From Arthrobacter sp. YD4 (GTDB lineage Bacteria; Actinomycetota; Actinomycetes; Actinomycetales; Micrococcaceae), in the NCBI RefSeq assembly GCF_030410515.1, contig NZ_JAUHHD010000005.1:248001-312000 (forward strand): 64,000 nucleotides of DNA. The letters are read 5' to 3'. The notes under the pieces are model-generated. The model was not told where the DNA came from and did not search any database. It saw nothing but the letters and a program-made list of their open reading frames with translations. Shown in pieces: positions 32,890 to 40,629 of this stretch. Within the stretch, counting starts at the first letter, position 1. Each line of letters begins with the position of its first letter. A program made the position numbers and the translations under genes.

Positions 32890-34197
32890 TCAGGCGTTGA
32901 AGTAGGGACGGACACCGGCGACCGCGTCGAGGAACGCGTCGACGTCGTCGGTGGTGTTGTACAGGTAGGTGCTGGCGCGGGTGCTCGCCGTCAGGCCCAG
33001 GCGGCGGTGCAGCGGCTGGGCGCAGTGGTGGCCCACGCGCACGGCGATGCCGCGGCTGTCCAGGAACTGCCCGACGTCGTGGGCGTGGACGCCGGCGACG
33101 TCGAACGCGGCCAGGCCGATCCGTTCCCGGCCGGCGGCGGGGCCGAGCACGCGGATGCCGGGGATCGCCTCGAGGCCCTCGACGAGCCGTTGGCCGAGCG
33201 TGGCCTCCCAGGCGTGGATCCGGGCCAGGCCGGTCTCGGTCAGGTAGTTCGCCGCGGCCGCGAGCGCCACCGCCTGGGAGATCCGCTGGGTGCCGGCCTC
33301 GAAGCGCTGCGGGCTGGGCAGGAAGCCTGCGCGGTCCATGGTGACCGTGGTGATCATGGACCCGCCGGTGAGGAACGGGGGCATGGCGTTGAGCAGCTCC
33401 GAGCGGCCGTAGAGGCCGCCGATCCCGGTGGGTCCGAGCATCTTGTGGCCGGAGAAGACGGCGAAGTCCACGTCCAGGGCCTTGACGTCGAGCTCCAGGT
33501 GCGGGGCGGACTGGCAGGCGTCCAGGACCACCAGCGCGCCGACGGCCCGGCCCAGCGCGACCAGGTCGTTAACGGGGTTGATGGTGCCGAGGACGTTGGA
33601 GGCATGGGTGAAGGCCAGGACCCGGGTGCGGGGGCCGATCAGCCGGGCGGCTGCCTCCAGGTCCAGGGCACCGGAGTCGTCCACGGGGATGTAGTCCAGG
33701 GTGGCGCCGGTCCGGGCGGCGAGCTGCTGCCACGGGATGAGGTTGGCGTGGTGCTCCATCTCGGTGACAACGATCCGGTCGCCGGCGCCGAGGGCGAACC
33801 GGGCGGCCTCCGCGGGGGCGCCGGGCAGGGAGGCGTTGAGGAAGGAGTAGCTGAGCAGGTTCAGGCCCTCGGTGGCGTTCGAGGTCCAGATCAGTTCGTC
33901 GACGCCGGCGCCGATGAACGCGGCGACGGTTTCCCTGGCGTCCTCGAAGACGTCGGTGGCCTCCACGGCCAGGTGGTGGGCACCCCGGTGCACGGCGGCG
34001 TTGCGCTGCTCGTAGAACTCCTGCTCGGCTTCGAGGACGCTGGTGGGGTTCTGCGAGGTGGCACCGGAGTCCAGGTACACCAGCGGCTGGCCGTTCACGG
34101 GCCGGTTGAGGATCGGGAAGTCGTTGCGGATCCTCAGGACCTCGTCGTTCCCCAGGGCCGGGGCCGGGCTGGGCAGGTGGGCTGGTGGTGCAACCAT
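32890..34197 (-). CDS. sufS: Cysteine desulfurase SufS (class II)
   Basis: 435 residues from ATG 34197 (CAGGAG upstream). PLP-dependent group II cysteine desulfurase: VYLDSGATSQNP near the N-terminus, EMEHHANLIPWQ, DACQSAPHLELDVKAL, the PLP lysine in VFSGHKMLGPTGIGGLYG, and the active-site cysteine region RVGHHCAQPLHRRLGL near the C-terminus. It removes sulfur from cysteine as an enzyme-bound persulfide for Fe-S cluster assembly, working with SufU. A segment of 600 bp without genes lies upstream. Confidence 0.94.
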   Translation of the reverse strand: MVAPPAHLPSPAPALGNDEVLRIRNDFPILNRPVNGQPLVYLDSGATSQNPTSVLEAEQEFYEQRNAAVHRGAHHLAVEATDVFEDARETVAAFIGAGVDELIWTSNATEGLNLLSYSFLNASLPGAPAEAARFALGAGDRIVVTEMEHHANLIPWQQLAARTGATLDYIPVDDSGALDLEAAARLIGPRTRVLAFTHASNVLGTINPVNDLVALGRAVGALVVLDACQSAPHLELDVKALDVDFAVFSGHKMLGPTGIGGLYGRSELLNAMPPFLTGGSMITTVTMDRAGFLPSPQRFEAGTQRISQAVALAAAANYLTETGLARIHAWEATLGQRLVEGLEAIPGIRVLGPAAGRERIGLAAFDVAGVHAHDVGQFLDSRGIAVRVGHHCAQPLHRRLGLTASTRASTYLYNTTDDVDAFLDAVAGVRPYFNA

Positions 34198-34798
34198 GGG
34201 TGGAACTCCTGATCGGCAGTCGCTGCGTCGGCGTCCGCCGGCGGGTGAGCGCGGGGTGGGCGACCGATTACGTTACACAGATTTAGCCTAATTATTCCAC
34301 GGCCCGGCCGGATGCCCCACGGAGGGCCCCCTTACCGCCGGAACTTACCGCCGGAACGCGGGGCGCTCCCGGGCTTCTCCCCGCGTTCCGGGCAACCACA
34401 GGCCACGTGCCGATCAGACAAGCGCCCTGTCCCGGGCAGCCAAACGCCCCACCGGCGGGCCTTGGGTTCCCGGGCGGGGCGTTTGATTCCTGCGTCTGCC
34501 GCCGGATGGACCTGGCGGGAGACCGTAAAGGGAGCCGGCGGCGGCTGGGGGGAGAGCCTCGGTCTCAGAAGGCTCTGACGCCGCCGGCTCCGTCTAAGGG
34601 GTACGGCTGCCGGTTGGGGGCACCGTACGGTTCCATCGAAGGAAGCCGGATGAAGCGAAAGCCAAGTGTGTGGAGCGTTGTCCTTTCGGGGCCGTTCCCT
34701 TGACTGAGTCAAGTTAACCAAATCCCGCCGGTGCTCCACACGAGTAGGACTTACCCGACTTCCCTCCGCCGCTACCCTGCCGAACTACTTAGGCGTAC
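34198..34798. other. Gene-free, hairpin-rich 600-bp interval between sufS and the LuxR cluster
   Basis: No credible coding frame was found. The interval holds a run of inverted repeats: AAACGCCCC with GGGGCGTTT (34444-34485), a 13-bp perfect stem with inner 6-bp stem (34531-34591), GTACGG with CCGTAC (34601-34628), GTGTGGAGC with its complement (34668-34741), and the palindrome CTTGAC-TGA-GTCAAG (34699-34713). At the right edge lies a two-part motif shared with the promoter of the second LuxR gene (34744-34800). The sufS promoter must lie in the left part; a TTAGCCTAA at 34283 is a weak half-match to an iron box. Confidence 0.5.
34531..34591. repeat. Long perfect stem-loop in the sufS-LuxR interval
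   Basis: A 13-bp perfect stem (34531-34543 with 34579-34591) contains a further 6-bp stem AGAGCC/GGCTCT (34553-34558 with 34571-34576). Together with neighbouring hairpins it could be part of a structured non-coding RNA. Confidence 0.55.
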
Positions 34799-34800
34799 TC
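34744..34800 (-). promoter_or_regulatory. Two-part LuxR-cluster element, copy 1
   Basis: GTA-N5-TAC (34744-34754) and TACTTAGGCGTACTC (34786-34800), 31 nt apart. The promoter of the LAL gene starting at 40338 has the same parts in the same orientation with 30 nt between them (40412-40467). Read on the minus strand it points away from the LuxR genes into the hairpin-rich interval. Confidence 0.5.
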
Positions 34801-34826
34801 CCGGCCGGTCGGAGCGCCGGCCGGGA
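34799..34826 (-). terminator. Hairpin after the last LuxR gene
   Basis: TCCCGGCCGG (34799-34808) and CCGGCCGGGA (34817-34826) form a perfect 10-bp stem with an 8-nt loop, one base past the stop at 34828. There is no T-run. Confidence 0.5.
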
Positions 34827-34827
34827 A

Positions 34828-37539
34828 CTACGCAGGACCTCCCGGCGGCCCCGTCCCCGGCCCGGATCCGGGTGCCGGAGGGGTCAGGAAGTCCGGTTCA
34901 GCGTCGACCAGTTCGGAGCGCCGGCTGACGCCCAGCTTGGCGAAGACCCGGTACAGGTGGCCCTCCACCGTGCGGGTGGAGAGGGTCAGGGCGGCGGCGA
35001 TCTCGACGTTGCTGGCGCCCTGGCTGACGAGCCTGAGGATTTCGGCTTCCCGGGCCGTCAGGTCCGCGTGGTGGTCCCCATGGACAATGTTGATGCTCTC
35101 CGACATCCCGGCCGCGACCATGCGGTGGTGGACCTTGCGCTGGACCACCGTCAGCTTCCACTTGTGCGGATCGTTTTCCAGGCAGCGGGCGGCCTGCTGG
35201 GCGGCTTCCAGGGCCAGGAGCAGGTAGCCGGCCGCCAGCGCCTCGTCGCTGAGGGTACTGAGCGCGGTGGTGTCGGAGTCGGCCACGGCGCGGGCGAAGG
35301 CGCGCAGCAGGGAGCCCTCTGGCCCCTCGATCGCGGCGCTGCTGAGGGCCAGCGCCTCCGCGGCGGCCGGGTCGCCGTCGCGCACGGCCAGCCGCCGGAT
35401 CTCCGTCTCGACACCGAACAGGCCACGGTCCCGTGCACCGTCCGCCAGCCGGTCCAGCCGGTGCTGCCGGGCGGCCGGGCCGGCACCGCCGTCGTCCGCG
35501 GCGGTGCAGTAGGCATCGGCGAGCAACCGCAGCGGGGCCGGCCCGCCCAGCGGTTCCGCACGGTAGGCACGCGCATTAGCGGCGGCGTCGTCGTTCCGGC
35601 CGACGACGAAGGCGGCGTAGGCCGCGAGCCCGTGGGCCAGCGGACGCAGCCGCCACGGGTCGGCGACGGTCAGCTCCTCGACGCCGATCAGCAGTTCGGC
35701 CAGGCTCTCCGGGAACCGGCCCTGGCGCAGGCGGGAGAATCCGCGCACCAAGTGCAGCAGCCCGCCGCTGTAGAGCAGTCGGAAGGGCAGGGCCGCGGCG
35801 TAGCCGTCCACCGCGGCGGCGAGTTCGTCCCACTCCCCCGCCCGGACCAGGTTCAGGCAGTGCCGGGCGAGCAGGTCCTCACGCACCAGCGGCAACGCGG
35901 CCGTCGCCGGGCCCGCCTGGGGCCATGCCTGCCGGTCCGTCCCGAGCCCGGTCACAACCTGCCCCCGCACCGACTGCAGCTCCGCCACCCGGAATGCCGC
36001 GGGGACGCCCAGCTCCTCCGGCACGCCGGGGAGGTTGGCCAGGGCTGCCCAGCGGCGCTGCAGCTCCCCCGCGGGCTCGTCGTCCGGGCCCAGCAGCAGC
36101 CGCGCGGCCAGGCCGGGCGCCGCCGAACCGGACCACTCCGCTGCGGTATCCCGGCCCCCCGCGCCGGGGCTGATGCCGTCGTCGTCGCCTGCCGGGCCCG
36201 CCTGGCCCGCCGGGCCGGTCTCCGGGGCAGCATTTCCCAGCCGCGCTGTCAGGAGGGCCGCCAGGTAGGAGGGTCGGCCGTAGGGAACGGCCCCCGCGGA
36301 CCTCAGCTGCCCGGCGGCGGCCTCCGTCCGGCCTAGGAGGTACTGCGCGTAGGCCAGCTGGATCTTCGCCTCCGGCGCGCGGTCACCCCCGGCGGCGGCG
36401 GTGGCGGCACGGAGCGCGGTGACGGCGTCGAGGGCGGCGTTCGCCCGTGCGGCGCCGTACACCAGCTCGGCGGGGGCGAGCTCGGCGCCGGCGTCAAGCG
36501 CCCAGCGGAGCCGGTTGAGGTAGGCCTCGGGGTGGCCGTCGCTGAAGCCCGGCAGTTGCAGCAGGCTGGCCCGCAGCCCGGCGCTCCGTCCGGCGGGGAC
36601 CCTGCCGCGGACGATCTCGCCCACCATGGGGCTGGCCGGCCGGACCAGCCGCTCCTGGTCACGGGAGACGGCGATAATCCCGGCCATCTCGAGGGCGTCG
36701 ACGGTCTTGGGGTTGCTGAAGTGCAGGATCTCGCCGAGCGAGAGCGGCCCGGCGAGGGAGACGATCGCGGCCACGGTCTGTTCCTCGGCGGGCAGGGACC
36801 GCACCCGGTGGTCCACCAGGTCCGCGGCCGGTACCCGGGCCAGATCCGGGGGCGCCAGGAGGATCCAGGTTCCCCGGCGCAGCCCGATGGAGCCTGTCTT
36901 TTGGGCATACCGGAGCAGGGACATGAGCAGGGCCGGCAGCCCGGCGGTGACGGTGCCGAAGAGTTCGCTCAGCCAGGGCGAGACGTCCGCCCGCAGCGCC
37001 TGCTCGCAGAACTGGTGCACCTCGGAGCGGGTGAGCGGGGCGAGGTCGTACTTGGCGATCAGGCCGTCGTCCCAGAGGGCCAGGAATTCCTCCGGCGTGG
37101 ACGGGCCGGTCCGGCAGGCGGCCAGCAGCCGGGCGGCCCCGGTCGCCACTGCCTGGGCGATCATCCGGACCGTCCCGGCGTCCAGGTCCTGGGCGTCGTC
37201 GATGACGAAGAGGGGCGGGGCGGGGCTGTTCTTCAGGCGCTTGGTGAAGGCCCGCGCGACGGCGGCGGACGAATCGAGATCGTGCACCGGAAGGTCGGTC
37301 AGGACGGGGCCGAGGGCGCCGAACGGCACGGCGGAGAGCATCGCCGTCGGGGCGAGCCGGATCACCTCGCCGCGGCCGGGAAGTTCACGCAGGATCTCGC
37401 GCACGACGGCGGTTTTCCCGGACCCGGCGACACCGACGAGGAGCGCCCCGGAGCGTTCCTCGTCCCGCAGGCACGCCACGGCGTCCCGGACGACACCGGA
37501 CCTGCCGATGAGCGCCATCTGGTCCGTGAGGCTTTCCAC
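34828..37539 (-). CDS. LAL-type LuxR family transcriptional regulator (1 of 4)
   Basis: 903 residues. An N-terminal ATPase of the STAND/AAA type has Walker A GVAGSGKT (36-43) and Walker B LFVIDDAQDLD (~115-125). A long middle region has TPR-like helical repeats, interrupted by a Gly/Ala/Pro-rich low-complexity stretch near residue 430-460. The C-terminus is a LuxR helix-turn-helix (LTAREAEILRLVSQGASNVEIAAALTLSTRTVEGHLYRVFAKLGVSRRSEL), with a Pro/Gly tail after it. Proteins of this plan (MalT-like) use ATP and an inducer to oligomerise and activate transcription. It follows the next LAL gene by 60 bp and is probably in the same transcript. The inducer and targets are unknown. Confidence 0.88.
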   Translation of the reverse strand: MESLTDQMALIGRSGVVRDAVACLRDEERSGALLVGVAGSGKTAVVREILRELPGRGEVIRLAPTAMLSAVPFGALGPVLTDLPVHDLDSSAAVARAFTKRLKNSPAPPLFVIDDAQDLDAGTVRMIAQAVATGAARLLAACRTGPSTPEEFLALWDDGLIAKYDLAPLTRSEVHQFCEQALRADVSPWLSELFGTVTAGLPALLMSLLRYAQKTGSIGLRRGTWILLAPPDLARVPAADLVDHRVRSLPAEEQTVAAIVSLAGPLSLGEILHFSNPKTVDALEMAGIIAVSRDQERLVRPASPMVGEIVRGRVPAGRSAGLRASLLQLPGFSDGHPEAYLNRLRWALDAGAELAPAELVYGAARANAALDAVTALRAATAAAGGDRAPEAKIQLAYAQYLLGRTEAAAGQLRSAGAVPYGRPSYLAALLTARLGNAAPETGPAGQAGPAGDDDGISPGAGGRDTAAEWSGSAAPGLAARLLLGPDDEPAGELQRRWAALANLPGVPEELGVPAAFRVAELQSVRGQVVTGLGTDRQAWPQAGPATAALPLVREDLLARHCLNLVRAGEWDELAAAVDGYAAALPFRLLYSGGLLHLVRGFSRLRQGRFPESLAELLIGVEELTVADPWRLRPLAHGLAAYAAFVVGRNDDAAANARAYRAEPLGGPAPLRLLADAYCTAADDGGAGPAARQHRLDRLADGARDRGLFGVETEIRRLAVRDGDPAAAEALALSSAAIEGPEGSLLRAFARAVADSDTTALSTLSDEALAAGYLLLALEAAQQAARCLENDPHKWKLTVVQRKVHHRMVAAGMSESINIVHGDHHADLTAREAEILRLVSQGASNVEIAAALTLSTRTVEGHLYRVFAKLGVSRRSELVDAEPDFLTPPAPGSGPGTGPPGGPA

Positions 37540-37599
37540 CCAGGTCCTTTCCCCGCTGGCGGCTGGCGGCCGCCGGGCCCGATGAGCTGTGGCGCCCCG

Positions 37600-40338
37600 C
37601 TAGCCGATGCGGGCGTTGCCGGTGGTTCCGGCGATGGCATCTTTAAGTTCGGACCGGCTCGCCAGATGGAGCTTGGCGTACACCTGGTAGAGGTGGCCTT
37701 CCACGGTCCGGACCGAGACCTGCATCTGTTCGGCAATCTTGCGGTTCGACGTCCCGGCCGCGGCCCGGACCGCGACCTCGCACTCGCGTGCTGTGAGGAT
37801 GGACGAGGTCAGGGCCTGGACGCCGTTGCGGGGTCCGCCGAAGCGTTCGTCCAGCATGTGCTCGGTGCGCTGGGCGACCCGCAGGGCGATCCGGTTGCCG
37901 GCGTCGTTGGCGCAGGTGACGGCCTTGCGCGCCACGTCCCGGGCGAAGACGGCGTCGCCCGCGGCGTCGGCATCCTTGGCCACGGTCAGCAGCGCCTCGC
38001 TGGCGGCGTCCTTGACGCCGTTGGCCAGGCGCAGGCAGAGCATCGCGAACTGGCCCGTGACGCTGCCGGCCAGGCCGCCGAGCTTCTGGCTGGCCTGGCG
38101 GTCGCCGAGCCGCGCGGCGGCGGACTGGAACAACAGCGCGGTGGCCACGGCTCCCGCCTCGGAGTCGGCGTCCGCCTCGGCTGCCAGGGCGCGGATCGCG
38201 GCGGCCCGCTGGCCCAGTTCCGCGGTGGCGCCCAGCTCGAAGTAGCGGGTGAGCCGCGCGGTGAGCCACGGGGCCGGGTGTTCCAGGGCGGAGAGTTCCG
38301 CCAGCTGGACCGCGGCCTCGTCGGCGTTGCCGTGCAGTCCGTTGGCGTAGGCGCAGGCCGCCGTGGCGAGTCCGGTGAGGGCGTCCCGGTCGTTGGTCCG
38401 CAGCTGCCAGAGCCCGGCCTCGAGGCTGTGCAGGGCCTCCTCGAGCCGGCCCGCGTGCAGGCTGATGAGTCCCTCACCGATCTCGAACATGCCGCCCAGG
38501 CGTGAATGCGGGTCCGGCACCTCGGAGGTGAGGGTCAGGAACTCGCCAGCCTCCTTGAACCGGGCGGAGAGCAGCATCAGCAGGAGCATCCGGCCGCGGA
38601 GTTCGCGCAGGTTCCGGTCCGTCATGGGGACCGTGGCCGCGGCGGAGAGGACCTGCTTGGCCAGGCCGGTGGCGCCCAGGACGTTGCCGGTCACCGCCAT
38701 GGCCTCGCAGAGCAGGCCGCCGGCGACGACGCCGGATTCTGTGCTGAGGTCCGCGACGTCGAGGTCCTCGCGCATGGCCAGCACGTCGGTGTACCGGCCC
38801 TCCTGGACTGCCAGCCTGGCCTCGGCCAGCCGAAGCTGCGCCGCCGCGCGGCGTCCGGCGTCGGTGTCGGCGTCAGGCCGGGCCGCGAGCGACGGTCGCA
38901 GGTCCAGCACCCGTCCGGAGGCGGCGGGGGCCGTCCCGGGGCCGCGGTGTTCCAGGTCGGCGAGCAGGATGTTGACCCCCACCCACTCGGGGGCGGTGAG
39001 GTCGGAGCCCTGGCCGCCAACCAGCGGGTACAGCAGCCGGCGTGCGGCCTCGTCGTTGCCGAGGCCCAGGTGGGCCCTGGCGGCTTCAATGACGGCCGCG
39101 GGCATCTCCGCCAGTTCCTCGACCGCGTGCAGGAAGCGCAGGGCGGCGGCGGGATCGGAGGAGTCGTTGGCGCGCCGGGCCGCCGCGAGGGCCAGCTCGG
39201 GGGTGATCTGCTCGCCGCAGTCCAGCGCCCAGGCCACCCCGGTGGGGCCGCCGGGTTCGAGGCTATTGGCGGTTTCCTGCACGGCGGTGAGGCGGCGGCG
39301 CAGTTCGGCGCTGCGGCCCGGGGGGACGACGCTTCCGACGATGGCTGCGGTCACGGTGTTGGAGACCCGGACGGTCGGCGGGTGCTCGTGGCTGACCTGG
39401 ATGAGGCCGCGTTCCTGCAGGGTGTCCATGTCGTGCGGGTTAAAGATGTTCATGAGCGTCTGCAGGGACACGGCACCGGCGAGCGCCAGCAGTTCGAACA
39501 CGTCCCGCTGGCCGGGGCTGAGGCGGTTCAGGCGTGCCTTGACCACGTCCCGGACCTCGCCGGTGAGCGAGATCGGGCGGCGGCCGAGGACCCAGGTGCC
39601 GTCCTGCTTGGCGATCGCGCCCAGCTTGATCTGTTCGCGGGCCAGGGAGTGCAGGAAGAGTGCGTTGCCGCCGCTGGCGGTCCAGAGGGCGCGGGCCGCG
39701 GCGTGCGAGAAGTGGCCGCCGTACTCCTGGTTGAGGGTGGCCGAGGTCTCGGCGAAGTCGAACGGCTCCAGATCCACGCGGCGCAGGAGGTCGTCCTTCC
39801 ACAGGCCCATGATGTCGCCGCCGACATGCGGCAGGTCCACGCAGGCGGCCAGGAGGGTGACGTGGCCGCCGGCGCTGAGCTGGGCGACCATCATGCAGGA
39901 GAGGTCGTCCAGGTCGTGGGCGTTGTCCACGAACAGGGCGATGGTGCGGCCCTGGGCCTTGGCGTGCAGCAGCTGGGTCAGGCCGCGCAGGACCATGAGC
40001 GGGTGTTCGAGGTGGGAGGAGTCGAGGTCGTTGAGCAGCACGCTGAGCGCCCCGTAGGGCAGCTTCGAGGAGATCGAGCTGCCGCGGACCTGGACCACCA
40101 GGTAGTCCTCCCCCAGCTGCTCCAGCGCGCGCTGGGCGATGAAGGACTTGCCGGCGCCGTGCTCGCCTACCAAAACGACGCCGCAGCCGGACCCGGAGGT
40201 CAAGGTTTCCACGACGTCGTCAATAATGTGCTGGCGGGTTTGCTGTTTGTCGGGCCGCCCGCCGGCGGCATGGTGCGCGGGTGGAATCACATCTGTTTTA
40301 CCGCTGCCGGCGGGCACGCCGGTGTCATGCTGAAACAT
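37600..40338 (-). CDS. LAL-type LuxR family transcriptional regulator (2 of 4)
   Basis: 912 residues from ATG 40338, which has GAAGG nine bases upstream. A longer frame to 40500 would run through the shared regulatory motif. Walker A GEHGAGKS (58-65), Walker B IALFVDNAHDLDDL, TPR-like middle, and C-terminal LuxR HTH (LTARECEVAVRAAAGTSNRKIAEQMQVSVRTVEGHLYQVYAKLHLASRSEL). The N-terminal tail contains GVPAGSGKT (7-15), which itself looks like a P-loop but lacks the surrounding fold. It shares family features throughout with the other three and heads the two-gene unit 40338-34828. Its upstream region has the two-part element at 40412-40467, likely its control site. Confidence 0.88.
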   Translation of the reverse strand: MFQHDTGVPAGSGKTDVIPPAHHAAGGRPDKQQTRQHIIDDVVETLTSGSGCGVVLVGEHGAGKSFIAQRALEQLGEDYLVVQVRGSSISSKLPYGALSVLLNDLDSSHLEHPLMVLRGLTQLLHAKAQGRTIALFVDNAHDLDDLSCMMVAQLSAGGHVTLLAACVDLPHVGGDIMGLWKDDLLRRVDLEPFDFAETSATLNQEYGGHFSHAAARALWTASGGNALFLHSLAREQIKLGAIAKQDGTWVLGRRPISLTGEVRDVVKARLNRLSPGQRDVFELLALAGAVSLQTLMNIFNPHDMDTLQERGLIQVSHEHPPTVRVSNTVTAAIVGSVVPPGRSAELRRRLTAVQETANSLEPGGPTGVAWALDCGEQITPELALAAARRANDSSDPAAALRFLHAVEELAEMPAAVIEAARAHLGLGNDEAARRLLYPLVGGQGSDLTAPEWVGVNILLADLEHRGPGTAPAASGRVLDLRPSLAARPDADTDAGRRAAAQLRLAEARLAVQEGRYTDVLAMREDLDVADLSTESGVVAGGLLCEAMAVTGNVLGATGLAKQVLSAAATVPMTDRNLRELRGRMLLLMLLSARFKEAGEFLTLTSEVPDPHSRLGGMFEIGEGLISLHAGRLEEALHSLEAGLWQLRTNDRDALTGLATAACAYANGLHGNADEAAVQLAELSALEHPAPWLTARLTRYFELGATAELGQRAAAIRALAAEADADSEAGAVATALLFQSAAARLGDRQASQKLGGLAGSVTGQFAMLCLRLANGVKDAASEALLTVAKDADAAGDAVFARDVARKAVTCANDAGNRIALRVAQRTEHMLDERFGGPRNGVQALTSSILTARECEVAVRAAAGTSNRKIAEQMQVSVRTVEGHLYQVYAKLHLASRSELKDAIAGTTGNARIG

Positions 40339-40411
40339 GGGAGAGACCTTCGCAATCAATGGATAGCCAGTGATAGCTCCACCGTATGGATGAGCCCCGG
40401 CGATGACACCC

Positions 40412-40467
40412 GTAGGTAGTACCCGATTGGAAGACAGGTATTCGGAGGCCTTTACTTGGGTGTACTC
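40412..40467 (-). promoter_or_regulatory. Two-part LuxR-cluster element, copy 2 (upstream of LAL gene 2)
   Basis: GTA-N5-TAC (40412-40422) and TACTTGGGTGTACTC (40453-40467), 30 nt apart, 74 bp and more upstream of the ATG at 40338. The second part differs from copy 1 (34786-34800) at only two of 15 positions. A dyad GGTA-C-TACC is embedded in the first part. Confidence 0.5.
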
Positions 40468-40629
40468 AGTTCCTTGGCCGGAGGCTCCGGGATGGACCAA
40501 GTAGTCCCCCGCCGGTCCGCGTCACCGGGTACGCATCCGGGCGTAGGCGGCTCCGGCGGCCTGTTCTGTGCGTGGTCGGGTAATTGCGGGCAGGGGCGGG
40601 CCGCACGCAAAACTGTAGCGGATTCCGGG

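Noticed and set aside
34283..34291. TTAGCCTAA upstream of sufS as a DtxR/IdeR iron box
   Set aside because: Only the central 9 of 19 consensus positions match; the flanking arms do not. Not enough to call iron control.
34441..34600. Known riboswitch (cobalamin, SAM, c-di-AMP) in the hairpin-rich interval
   Set aside because: No consensus core of these classes was recognised, and it does not lead into a fitting gene.
34565..34636. A 23-residue minus-strand frame (MEPYGAPNRQPYPLDG...) as a signal peptide or leader gene
   Set aside because: No ribosome site, it overlaps the strongest hairpin of the interval, and no processing signal is seen.
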